Assembly (NCBI RefSeq): GCF_008831155.1
Contig: NZ_WBKB01000003.1
Span: 62,001-126,000, forward strand
Direction: 5' to 3'
Origin: Gulosibacter chungangensis
Lineage (GTDB): Bacteria; Actinomycetota; Actinomycetes; Actinomycetales; Microbacteriaceae
DNA: 64,000 nucleotides
The position numbers and the translations under genes were made by a program. Shown here in pieces: positions 43,941 to 52,876 of the stretch (positions are counted from its first letter, which is position 1; the number at the start of each line of letters is the position of its first letter). Below the pieces are notes generated by a model. That model did not search any database, was not told the origin of the DNA, and was given only the letters and a program-made list of their open reading frames with translations.

Positions 43941-46900
43941 ATGAGCGAACAGCGCACGATCGAAGGTCATATGAGGCTCGATGAAACCCAGGTCAGGGTG
44001 ATTAAGGGCGACCCTAAAGAGTCCCTCGCGGTGATTGGTGCGCCCGGCTCGGGGCGGACGAGCACGCTGGTTGAACTCGTCGCAGCTCGGGTTGCGGCGG
44101 GGGTCCCGCCCGAAGAGATCATTGCGATTGCGGCCAACCGGAAGCTGGCCGCGAGCCTGCGTGATCAGCTTGAAAAGCGCATCCGCGTAGCCGCCACGGG
44201 AGGCACCCTGGGGCGCACCGCGGCCTCGCTGGCGATTGAGATCATCGCCGAAGATCGTGCGCGAAATGGTGAACCTGCCCCGAAGCTGCTCACGGGTTCG
44301 CAGCAGGATGACATCCTCGCCGACCTCATCGCGGGCCTGCTCGACCCGGATGCTCCTGGCGCTGCTTTCCGTGCCGCGGCGGGATGGCCGGAGTGGTTCA
44401 AAGCAGAGACTTTGGAACTGCGCGGGTTTCGTGATGAAATGCGCGCCTTACTCACGGCGATGGTCGAAGAGGGCATTTCGCCGACCCAGCTGCAATCGCT
44501 CGCGTTCGATCCGAATGCCGAACCCGCCGCGGGCACTCGCCACCGGGCGCTATGGCACGGGGCCGGCATGCTCGCGCAGCAGTACTTCGATGTGCTCGAT
44601 CAGGCCTTTGAAGGCGCCTTCGATTCGGCGCAAGCCCTGAACGAAGCAGCCCAACTGCTGGAAGAGCGCCTGGGATACGGGCTGGAACGGCGGGTCTTCG
44701 ACCGGGTGCAACTGGTAGTGGTGGATGACTCGCAAGAACTCACCGAACCCGCTCGGCGACTGATTCGCGCCTTTGAGCGCGGTGGTGCGCAAGTGGTGAC
44801 ACTCGGCGATCCCGATATCGCCACCGGTGCGTTTCACGGCGGCCGAGCGCAGCTCGCGGTTGGGTGGCGCGATGAGGGAGAACCCGCACCGGTGCGTGTC
44901 GAACTCGGCGCGGTGCATCGTCACGGGCCTACGCTTCGGGCGCTCGTGCAGCGCGCTTGTGCCGGGTTGGGCGCCGCCTTGGCGGGGCCTCAGCGCCAGA
45001 CTCCTTCGGTCGGTATCGATGCTGGCGGTGAGGAGGTAGTGGGCGAGGAAACAATCCCGATTGCGGCACAGTCGATTCAGCCCAGTGAGATTGAAGAGCT
45101 TGGCGTGATCACCGGGTATTTGCGGCGACTCCACCTCCTAGAAGGTGTTCCGTGGGATGAGATGGCGGTGATTACTCGTAGCGGTTCGCGGTTACCGACC
45201 CTGGCGCGCAGCTTCGACCGAGCGCGCATTCCCACGACCACCTCAACCCCGCTGCCTGCTGCCGACGATGCGACGGTGCGCGCAATTATTATGCTGGGCG
45301 AGGCGGCAGTCCTCGGCGAGATCAGCGTGCAGCAGCTGCAGACCGTCTTGAGGTCGCCACTATTTGGTCTCGACCCATTGGAACTGCGGCGGATGCGGCG
45401 GGCGCATTACCTGGCGGATCTTGAGCGAGGTGCCCGTTCGGGCGCCCAGGTACTCATCGACACGGTGAACGCGCAACTGCGCGGGGAAGCGGATGAAGTC
45501 GGTGAAGCGACACTAACGCAGTTGGCTGCCGGTCCGGGCTGGCAGGGTGCGAAGGCCCTGCGCGGTATCGCGGAGGTATTGGCGCGCATGATCGCTCGGC
45601 TGCGAGCCGCGGACCCGATCGACACAGTGCTCTTTGAAGCATGGCGCGATGACAAACGGGCGGCGCAATGGCAAGAGATTGCGCTCGGTACGGACTCTGC
45701 GGCGATCACGATGAACCGTCGGCTTGACGCATTGACCGTACTCTTTGACCGGGCCAAGCGGTTTGTCGAACGCGAGCCGCACGCGTCCTTGGCTGCGTTC
45801 CTCACCGAATGGCAGCGTGATTCCGTGGTGGACGACTCCCTCGCGGGCCCCTCGGGCCGCCGTGCAGTCGAACTCACCACCCCTGCGGGTGCCGTGGGCA
45901 GGCAGTGGCGAGTTGTCGTCCTTGCCGGAGTCAATGAGGGGATTTGGCCCAACCTCAAGGTGCGTGACTCCCTACTCGGTGCCGGGCGGCTGGGGGAGGC
46001 TCGAGGACAAGCGCCCGTTGGCATCATTGACCGCCGCGCTGAAGTACTGGCTGACGAAACTCGGATGCTCGTAGCTTCACTCTCCCGCGCGAGCGAACGG
46101 GTCCTCGTGACCGCGATTGCCGGTGAGGACACTCAGCCGTCAAGATTCCTGCACACCCTCGCGTTGCCGGAGCTGCCAGCAACCTTCAACCTCGGCAATA
46201 TCGATCAGTTCGGTAGTAGCGATCAGTTCAGTTATGACCAACTCACCCTTGAGGGGCTGGTCGCAGTGCTTCGGCGCGAGCTTGCTGCTGACAACACGCG
46301 TGCAGGCAGCGTTGGTGTCGACAGCGAAGTTGCCGGCGGTGACGCCGGTAACGCGAGCGAAACCGAGTATGCCCTGGCGCGACTGGCAAAAGCGGGGATT
46401 ACCGGGGCGCATCCGAACAGCTGGTACGGAATTCGCGGCCGCTCCACCGAAGCTCCCCTTGCCGAGGTTCATGACGGGGAACTGCAATTGCGGCTCTATC
46501 CCTCGGGAATCGACAGTTTCTTTGAGTGCGGCGTGAATTGGTTCGTCGACCAGTATTCGGGCAGCGCCCCGAGTGACGCCATGACGATCGGAAACATCCT
46601 GCACCTCGCGGCAGAATGCGAAGCGGAATTTGCCGACCGAACCGCAATGATGGATTTTGCGGAAGCGAAGCTACGCGAGATGAACTTTGATGCGGATTGG
46701 ATTGAAGAGATTCAGGCCAATATGGTGCGGGACGCAGCCGAATCACTCTGGACGTATTTGCGCCGCGAGGGGTCCGAGGTGATCGCGAACGAGCACGCCT
46801 TCCGCTTCATTCTTGAGCGGGAACTCGACAACGGTGTGACCGCGAACGTATCGGTCTCGGGTCGAATCGACCGGATGGAAGCCACAGAAGCTGGCTTGCG

Positions 46901-47300
46901 GATCATCGATGTGAAAACAGGGACGAACAAACCCACCAAGGATGACCTCTTCGAGAATCGTCAGCTGCGTGCCTATCAACTCGCGCACCGCCACGAAGTA
47001 TTGCCCGCTGCCGCCCAAGAGCTTGCGGTAGAAACCGCAGCCCTACTCTTTCCACGGATTCCAGCGAAGCGCGATGGCACACTGTGGTCACTCGCACAAC
47101 AAACCGCGTTCAACAATGAAGACCTTGACCTCGTGGAAGACAACTTCATTGAGGCAGCTCTCGGCGAAGCCGGATTCCCCATGGCGGGGCTCGATCCCGA
47201 CCTCGACGCCGCGCCAATCTTCCTGTCCGATCACGAAAAACACTGCCTGCGAAATAACCGCGGCTGCCACATCCATGCCACACCCGAGGTGACCGAATGA
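43941..47300 (+). CDS. adnA: AdnA-type helicase-nuclease subunit with degenerate motor
   Basis: A 1119-residue subunit of the AdnAB double-strand-break resection machine, the actinobacterial counterpart of RecBCD/AddAB. The N-terminal UvrD-like motor has an altered Walker A, GAPGSGRT (Arg39 in place of Lys), and an altered Walker B, VVVDDSQE (Asp263 in place of Glu), so its ATPase is probably weak or lost. The C-terminal RecB-type nuclease is intact, with GRIDRM (about 974) and IIDVKTG (Asp990, Lys992). A cysteine cluster is suggested by ECGVNWF and HCLRNNRGC near the end, but only three cysteines are seen where AddB-like Fe-S nucleases have four. It overlaps adnB by 4 bp (ATGA). Confidence 0.9.
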   Translation: MSEQRTIEGHMRLDETQVRVIKGDPKESLAVIGAPGSGRTSTLVELVAARVAAGVPPEEIIAIAANRKLAASLRDQLEKRIRVAATGGTLGRTAASLAIEIIAEDRARNGEPAPKLLTGSQQDDILADLIAGLLDPDAPGAAFRAAAGWPEWFKAETLELRGFRDEMRALLTAMVEEGISPTQLQSLAFDPNAEPAAGTRHRALWHGAGMLAQQYFDVLDQAFEGAFDSAQALNEAAQLLEERLGYGLERRVFDRVQLVVVDDSQELTEPARRLIRAFERGGAQVVTLGDPDIATGAFHGGRAQLAVGWRDEGEPAPVRVELGAVHRHGPTLRALVQRACAGLGAALAGPQRQTPSVGIDAGGEEVVGEETIPIAAQSIQPSEIEELGVITGYLRRLHLLEGVPWDEMAVITRSGSRLPTLARSFDRARIPTTTSTPLPAADDATVRAIIMLGEAAVLGEISVQQLQTVLRSPLFGLDPLELRRMRRAHYLADLERGARSGAQVLIDTVNAQLRGEADEVGEATLTQLAAGPGWQGAKALRGIAEVLARMIARLRAADPIDTVLFEAWRDDKRAAQWQEIALGTDSAAITMNRRLDALTVLFDRAKRFVEREPHASLAAFLTEWQRDSVVDDSLAGPSGRRAVELTTPAGAVGRQWRVVVLAGVNEGIWPNLKVRDSLLGAGRLGEARGQAPVGIIDRRAEVLADETRMLVASLSRASERVLVTAIAGEDTQPSRFLHTLALPELPATFNLGNIDQFGSSDQFSYDQLTLEGLVAVLRRELAADNTRAGSVGVDSEVAGGDAGNASETEYALARLAKAGITGAHPNSWYGIRGRSTEAPLAEVHDGELQLRLYPSGIDSFFECGVNWFVDQYSGSAPSDAMTIGNILHLAAECEAEFADRTAMMDFAEAKLREMNFDADWIEEIQANMVRDAAESLWTYLRREGSEVIANEHAFRFILERELDNGVTANVSVSGRIDRMEATEAGLRIIDVKTGTNKPTKDDLFENRQLRAYQLAHRHEVLPAAAQELAVETAALLFPRIPAKRDGTLWSLAQQTAFNNEDLDLVEDNFIEAALGEAGFPMAGLDPDLDAAPIFLSDHEKHCLRNNRGCHIHATPEVTE

Positions 47301-50300
47301 CGAAGGTAACGCACGAAGATATCGGCAAGGCACTGTCCACCGACGGAAAATTCTTCCTCCCTACCCCCGAGCAGCAGGACATTATCGAGGCCTCCCTCGA
47401 CCCCGCACTGGTCGTGGCCGGCGCGGGCAGCGGCAAGACCCAGACCATGATGTTGCGCATCCTCTGGCTGATCGCGAATGAGGGGATCGCGCCGCAACAG
47501 ATTCTCGGTCTGACGTTCACGAGGAAAGCGGCCGGTGAGCTGCGCGAGCGCATTGAAACGGGCCTGGACGGACTTCGCCGTGCCGGCCTCGTTGTGGCGG
47601 ATGAATTCGATGTGCCACAGGTATCGACCTATAACTCCTATGCCAACTCGATCTATTCGCAGTATGCGCTCCTCGTGGGCCGCGATCCGGACGCGATTCT
47701 GCTCGACGAGCCGGGGGCATTCTCGCTGATGCGCCAAGTGCTGCTCGAGCACGAGGACGCGCAATTGCGGGAGCTCGAGAAACCGTCGATCGGTCACCTG
47801 AGCGGTGTTTCGCTCAGCATCGCGCGGGGGATGCGCGAGATGCGTCTCGACGCCGCGACGTTGCAGTCTCGGGTCGACCCGGTGATCGAGCGATTTGAAT
47901 TGCTGCCGGGGCGCGCCACCATTGCCACGAATGAAATTGTGGCTCGGCTGCGGAAGCTCAAACTCTTTGCGGGCATCGCAGACCGCTACGAGGCGCGTAA
48001 GCGCGAGGTAGGCGTGGTGGAATTCAGCGACCAGGTTGCCACCGCGGCGGAGATTCTTGAATTGGATCCCTCGATCGCGGGGGAACTGCGAGAGCAAGCG
48101 CAGGTGGTGATCTTCGACGAGTATCAAGACACCTCCGTCGGGCAAATTCGACTGCTCGCCAACCTCTTCAAAGGCCACAATGTGATGGCGGTGGGGGATC
48201 CAAAACAGTCCATCTACGGTTGGCGCGGCGCGAGTGCCGCGAATATGAAGCGATTTGCCGATGACTTTTGCGGCGCTCGGGCCGGCCAACGCTTCGAACT
48301 GTCGGTGTCTTGGCGCAATGACCAGAGCATCCTGGAAGCGGCGAACCACGTCGCGGGAAAACTTCCGGAAGCACGCGGCGCGAAGGAACTTGGTCCGCGG
48401 AAGGGCGCCGGTCAGGGCACGGTCGAGCACGCCTACGATCTCACTGACGGAGACGAGGCCGATCGAATCGCGCAGTGGTTTAAGCGGCTGCTCGTCGAAG
48501 ACCCCGAAGGTAAAAAGCGCACAGCGGCCGTGCTCGTTCGGGCCCGTTCACACATGGGTCTTATCGCGAAGGCACTGGCCGAAGCCGATGTTCCGCACCA
48601 GGTGTTGGGCCTCGGCGGGCTCTTCAGCACCCCCGAAATTGTGGACCTCAATTCGATCCTGCGAGCCGCCGCCGATGAGCACGCCGGCAGCGAACTCATT
48701 CGCATCCTCGTCGGGGCCCAGTTTGAAGTGGGCCTGGCCGATATCGTCGCGCTGCACGGAATCGCCCGCGCCCAGTCCGGACGGGACAGTGACGGCAAGA
48801 GACTCTCCGAGTCGCGGGTCCAAGCGGAACGCCGCGATGCGAAAACCGAAGATCGAGGCGTGAGCCTCGTGGACGCACTCGATGCGCTGCGCGGCTCAAA
48901 ACCGGGGTACTACCGTGACTGGGGAATCAGCGAGGTGGGGGAAGTTCGCCTGCGAGAGGCGGCAGAGCTCCTGCACGAGATACGAATGCGATTGACCCTG
49001 CCACTGGTAGAACTGGTGGACTTCACGATTCGGCGCTCCCGCCTGGATATCGAAACCATCGCTAATCCCAGTCTCGCGGTTGGCCGGGCAAACCTCGAAG
49101 CGTATCTGGATGCCGTGGCCGCATATACGGCGGCGAACCCAGCCGCCGACGTACACGAATTTCTCGACTGGGTTGAGCGTGCCGAGCAAGACGATAAGCA
49201 CACTGAGGTCACGGAAGTTACCGAGAAGCAGGGTGTCGTGCAATTGACCACGATGCACTCCGCGAAGGGCCTCGAATGGGACTACGTTGCCATCGCACAA
49301 CTCAGCGACAAGATCCTGCCCGACGCCAAAGGCAGCAGTACCTGGATTCCCTCCGATGAGCTGCCCTACGAACTTCGCGATGACCATCGCGATCTGCCGC
49401 AGTTTGACTGGGAGCATGCAGAATCGCTCGATGACATTAAACTCGAGCTCAAGGAAGACAAGACTCGTGTGTTGCCGCCGCCGATTGGCGAACGGCCGTC
49501 ATTCACCGCGCAGAAGCTCCAGCACCAATTGGATGAGGACCGCAGACTCGCCTACGTAGCCGTTACCCGTGCCCGCACCAAACTCCTCTTGACCGGATCG
49601 CGGTGGCGCGGACGCAATTCCCGGCCCTTTGTTCCTTCCGTGTTCTTCCACGAGATGGTGGGAGACATTACCCTCGAATGTCTTCCAGGGAGTGAACTTT
49701 ATGCCCAGATCGATGACGCCCCGGTGGTCTTTCGAATCGATCAGGACGCCGAGGACCTCAAAGCGATCAACGCGGCACTCGCCGTGAACCCGAATGATGG
49801 TGGCAGCTATCAAGTCTGGCCACGCCCACCGATGTCGTCATCGCGACTGCAGCGACTTCGTGGCGCCGGCGACCGGATTGCAGCGCTACTTCAGGCCGAA
49901 GATACCGATTCACACGCCTACGACCGGCTGATCGACCTCTTGCTTGCCGAACGGGCACAGGCGAATGAACATGCCGGATTGCAACTACCACAACGATTCG
50001 GGGCTTCGCTTCTGCACGACCTGCTTGAGGACCCGGTCGCGATTGCCCGCCAGCGACGTCGACCGATGCCGCAAGAGCCCTTCCGTGCCACCCTCCTCGG
50101 CAATCTCTTTCATAGCTGGGTTGAGTCGCTGTATACCGACGTGGGCGGTGGCGGAACAATGCTCGAGGGCGCCGATATGGATGATGAGGACCGTGCCGAC
50201 GGGGGACTGCTCGCTGCTGGCGAGGCCGACCGGGCCCGCCTCGAGGAATTCAAGCAGACCTTCCTCGCAAGTCGATTTGCCATGGACGGCAAGCGCCCCA

Positions 50301-50647
50301 GCGCCGTGGAACTCGCCATAAACAGCCCGCTTGGCGAACATACGATCATCGGCAAGATCGATGCGGTCTACGTGGACGAAGACACCGGCGACGTCGAAAT
50401 CGTGGACTGGAAAACCGGCCGCGCACCCCGAACCGCGCAGGAACGAGAGGGTCGTGAACTGCAGCTGATGTGCTACGCGCACGCCTATTCGGCCGGATTC
50501 AATGTGCCACTCGAACGCATCCGAGCCACGCTGTACTACGTCGCGAACAACGAGGAAATTAGCGTGGCGACCATGCTGAGCCGAGCCGAACTCATCGAGA
50601 AGCTCGCAGCAGCCGAACGGAAGGTCGTGGCGAGCACAGCACCCTAG
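47297..50647 (+). CDS. adnB: AdnB-type helicase-nuclease subunit
   Basis: A 1116-residue UvrD-type helicase fused to a RecB-type nuclease. Helicase motifs are intact: Walker A GAGSGKT (42-48), motif Ia LTFTRKAAGEL, motif II VIFDEYQDTS, motif III GDPKQSIYGWRGA, motif V TTMHSAKGLEWDYV and motif VI YVAVTRARTKLL. The nuclease near the C-terminus has LLGNLFHSWVE, GKIDAVYV and VEIVDWKTGR followed by QLMCYAHAY. It is the working motor of the AdnAB complex with adnA, to which it is coupled by an ATGA overlap. Its stop overlaps that of the convergent phosphotransferase gene by 4 bp. Confidence 0.94.
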   Translation: MTKVTHEDIGKALSTDGKFFLPTPEQQDIIEASLDPALVVAGAGSGKTQTMMLRILWLIANEGIAPQQILGLTFTRKAAGELRERIETGLDGLRRAGLVVADEFDVPQVSTYNSYANSIYSQYALLVGRDPDAILLDEPGAFSLMRQVLLEHEDAQLRELEKPSIGHLSGVSLSIARGMREMRLDAATLQSRVDPVIERFELLPGRATIATNEIVARLRKLKLFAGIADRYEARKREVGVVEFSDQVATAAEILELDPSIAGELREQAQVVIFDEYQDTSVGQIRLLANLFKGHNVMAVGDPKQSIYGWRGASAANMKRFADDFCGARAGQRFELSVSWRNDQSILEAANHVAGKLPEARGAKELGPRKGAGQGTVEHAYDLTDGDEADRIAQWFKRLLVEDPEGKKRTAAVLVRARSHMGLIAKALAEADVPHQVLGLGGLFSTPEIVDLNSILRAAADEHAGSELIRILVGAQFEVGLADIVALHGIARAQSGRDSDGKRLSESRVQAERRDAKTEDRGVSLVDALDALRGSKPGYYRDWGISEVGEVRLREAAELLHEIRMRLTLPLVELVDFTIRRSRLDIETIANPSLAVGRANLEAYLDAVAAYTAANPAADVHEFLDWVERAEQDDKHTEVTEVTEKQGVVQLTTMHSAKGLEWDYVAIAQLSDKILPDAKGSSTWIPSDELPYELRDDHRDLPQFDWEHAESLDDIKLELKEDKTRVLPPPIGERPSFTAQKLQHQLDEDRRLAYVAVTRARTKLLLTGSRWRGRNSRPFVPSVFFHEMVGDITLECLPGSELYAQIDDAPVVFRIDQDAEDLKAINAALAVNPNDGGSYQVWPRPPMSSSRLQRLRGAGDRIAALLQAEDTDSHAYDRLIDLLLAERAQANEHAGLQLPQRFGASLLHDLLEDPVAIARQRRRPMPQEPFRATLLGNLFHSWVESLYTDVGGGGTMLEGADMDDEDRADGGLLAAGEADRARLEEFKQTFLASRFAMDGKRPSAVELAINSPLGEHTIIGKIDAVYVDEDTGDVEIVDWKTGRAPRTAQEREGRELQLMCYAHAYSAGFNVPLERIRATLYYVANNEEISVATMLSRAELIEKLAAAERKVVASTAP

Positions 50648-51852
50648 CCGCGGGGAGCAATATCGCGGTCGGCGGGATTGCTTCCTCGCCCGCTGGCCGC
50701 GAACCCAGCGTCCTGTTCCTCGTCGAAGTACTCGGGATCATCTTCCGGTGCATCGACCTCGAGATCTTCAGGCAGCTCGAAATCGTCGCCGGGTTGCAGG
50801 GGACCGGTGGGGTTCGCATCCTCAGTTGGACGCATCAGGCGCTGCTCGGGATGGCGATTCTTCGAACCCGCCTCGGCAAGCAGCTCCTGCACCTCGACGA
50901 GGTCAAGGACCGGCAGCGTCTCGTGGCGCAACTCGGTCTGCTCCAGTGCGCGAACTCGGTTCACGAGACTGTCGAGCAGCTGCTCCGCATCCGCAATGAT
51001 TGCTTCATTACCGGTGTCAACACCGTGAATCAACCAACGCGCCAATTCGAGTTCCGCATAGAGCGTGGAGCGCTGCCGCAGTTGCCGGTCCACCGAGGCA
51101 CCCCGCGACTCAACATACTCGTCGAACACCGCGCGGGTTACCGCACCATCCACCGAATGCAACCAAGACATGTCTCGAGCCGGGTCGCCAATGCGCAAAT
51201 CACCCCAACCAAGCACTCCCACCACACCCGCGCCATTGGTAAGGAAAGAGCTGCGCTCCAGTGACCCGTGGATCACGCTCGGAACAAAATTCCAAAGGCT
51301 GCTGTCATCCACCGCACCGCCCCAGCGGTCGTCGAGCGGTGCGGGCAGGCGACCGGTGTCGCGAGCCTTAGCCATGAGTTGCTCAACGGCCTCACGAGAA
51401 TCAATAGCACTTTGGATCGGCAGCCCAGCGGATTCGACGAACTGCTTCGGTAGCGCATGGATCGCGGCGATTGCCCGCCCGATATCGGCCACGAGCATCG
51501 AATCATGCTCGAGCGGCAGGCGATCGCAGGTAGTGCCAGGAATGAAGTCGTACACCGCAAGCTGCACCTCGGCGGTGTTCAATCGACCAAGTTCGGTCGG
51601 GATGCTGAACGAGAGTCGGCTGCGCAGGCCCGGCGTCAAACACGACAGCGCCCGCGAGATGGCGAGCTGCTCACCGGCAGCGGCGGCTGAAGTTGGGCGT
51701 CGGGCAATCAACATGCGGTCATCGTTGCTTCGCAAGACGGCGGAGTCATAGTCACCATTTGCGCCAAATGTCCACTCATTTGCGCCGACGATCACAAGAT
51801 TATCGATTGCGGCCGTCGCGTAACCCGCCAGATCTAGATACTGCGCACCCAT
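50644..51852 (-). CDS. phosphotransferase-fold protein lacking catalytic residues (probable pseudokinase)
   Basis: A 402-residue member of the aminoglycoside/macrolide phosphotransferase fold. The Brenner loop reads IHGSLERSSF, where active enzymes have HGDxxxxN: the catalytic Asp is Ser197 and the Asn is Ser202. The metal-binding IDW motif is VLGWGD, with Gly215 in place of Asp. GDPARDMSWL is kept. The C-terminal about 65 residues are very acidic (LPEDLEVDAPEDDPEYFDEE). So it is unlikely to phosphorylate anything and may bind a ligand or partner. I chose ATG 51852 because TAGTCT lies 7 nt upstream. It lies convergent to adnB and divergent from nudC. Confidence 0.8.
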   Translation of the reverse strand: MGAQYLDLAGYATAAIDNLVIVGANEWTFGANGDYDSAVLRSNDDRMLIARRPTSAAAAGEQLAISRALSCLTPGLRSRLSFSIPTELGRLNTAEVQLAVYDFIPGTTCDRLPLEHDSMLVADIGRAIAAIHALPKQFVESAGLPIQSAIDSREAVEQLMAKARDTGRLPAPLDDRWGGAVDDSSLWNFVPSVIHGSLERSSFLTNGAGVVGVLGWGDLRIGDPARDMSWLHSVDGAVTRAVFDEYVESRGASVDRQLRQRSTLYAELELARWLIHGVDTGNEAIIADAEQLLDSLVNRVRALEQTELRHETLPVLDLVEVQELLAEAGSKNRHPEQRLMRPTEDANPTGPLQPGDDFELPEDLEVDAPEDDPEYFDEEQDAGFAASGRGSNPADRDIAPRG

Positions 51853-51859
51853 AGGCGCC

Positions 51860-51865
51860 AGACTA
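51860..51865 (-). promoter_or_regulatory. putative -10 element of a leaderless mRNA (phosphotransferase-like gene)
   Basis: On the minus strand TAGTCT lies exactly 7 nt before the ATG at 51852, with no Shine-Dalgarno. Confidence 0.5.
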
Positions 51866-51931
51866 CGAGGCAATAGAGAATTCAGCTGACTGCCACACCG
51901 CAGACGCTAGCGAACCTATGATGGCTTGGAT

Positions 51932-52876
51932 ATGAATGACTTCGTGCAGCGACTCCCGTTCGCCCAGACCCGTATTGATCGCGATGACCTTGGCCGCGAA
52001 TCGGCAGGCGACTTGCTTGAGAATCCTGCCACGCGCATCCTGCTGCAGCGAGAAGACACGGCGCTTGTCGCACCCCGCGGTGCCGGCCTCGCACTCGATC
52101 TGCGCGTGAACGAAAATCTGCCACGGGTTTCCGATCCGATCTACCTCGGCAAACTCATGGCGGAACGGGAGAACCCCGGCGGGCGAATCGACCCGGCCGG
52201 GACCCCGATCGTGGCCGTGGCCGTGGATGAATTTGAAGCGAGTGAACTTGAGCCCGCGGCAGATCGCTGGCCGCGACTGAACGAGCGCGGGCTCGAATTT
52301 GATGTCACCGACGCGAGTTTGTTCGTGGAAGCCATCGGCATCCGAAACTTCCACCGCAGCCACCAACATTCGCCGCTGACCGGTGAGCGACTCACCCTTG
52401 AGCACGGCGGCTGGGTGTCGCGTCCGGAACAGGGCGGGCAGCCGATCTTCCCGCGAGTGGACCCGGCCATCATCATCGGTGTCGTTGACCAGCACGATCG
52501 CATCCTGCTCGGCGCGAATGTGAACTGGCAGCCACGGCGATACTCCACCTTCGCCGGATTCGTTGAACCGGGTGAATCCTTCGAACAGGCAGCCACCCGC
52601 GAAGTATTCGAAGAGGCCGGTGCCCGGATTGTGAACCACCGATATCTGGGTTCGCAGCCCTGGCCGTTCCCGGCCAGCGTCATGGTCGGTTTTCTCGGCG
52701 AACTGGCACCGGATCAGGATCCCGAGACGGTGAAACCGGATAACAACGAAATCGTCGAAGTGCGCTGGTTTACGCGGGCAGAGGTCAAGGCCCACATCGA
52801 CCTGCTGCCTCCGAAGCTCTCGATCTCGCGTGCGATTATCGAGGAGTGGTATGGCGGACCCCTCGACGAGCAGTAG
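51932..52876 (+). CDS. nudC: NudC-type NADH pyrophosphatase without zinc-ribbon cysteines
   Basis: A 314-residue Nudix hydrolase that cleaves NADH or removes NAD caps from RNA. The Nudix box lies about 209-231 (GFVEPGESFEQAA, then REVFEEAG), followed by the NudC-specific SQPWPFPASVMVGF. The zinc ribbon that normally precedes it has lost its four cysteines: the region reads FHRSHQHSPLTGERL and GGWVSRPEQGG. The ATG at 51932 has TATGAT 9 nt upstream (a possible near-leaderless start). It overlaps the downstream helicase by 26 bp. Confidence 0.9.
   Translation: MNDFVQRLPFAQTRIDRDDLGRESAGDLLENPATRILLQREDTALVAPRGAGLALDLRVNENLPRVSDPIYLGKLMAERENPGGRIDPAGTPIVAVAVDEFEASELEPAADRWPRLNERGLEFDVTDASLFVEAIGIRNFHRSHQHSPLTGERLTLEHGGWVSRPEQGGQPIFPRVDPAIIIGVVDQHDRILLGANVNWQPRRYSTFAGFVEPGESFEQAATREVFEEAGARIVNHRYLGSQPWPFPASVMVGFLGELAPDQDPETVKPDNNEIVEVRWFTRAEVKAHIDLLPPKLSISRAIIEEWYGGPLDEQ

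Noticed and set aside
50644-51852. Antibiotic-resistance phosphotransferase
   Set aside because: The fold fits, but the catalytic Asp, Asn and metal-binding Asp are all replaced, so drug phosphorylation is unlikely.
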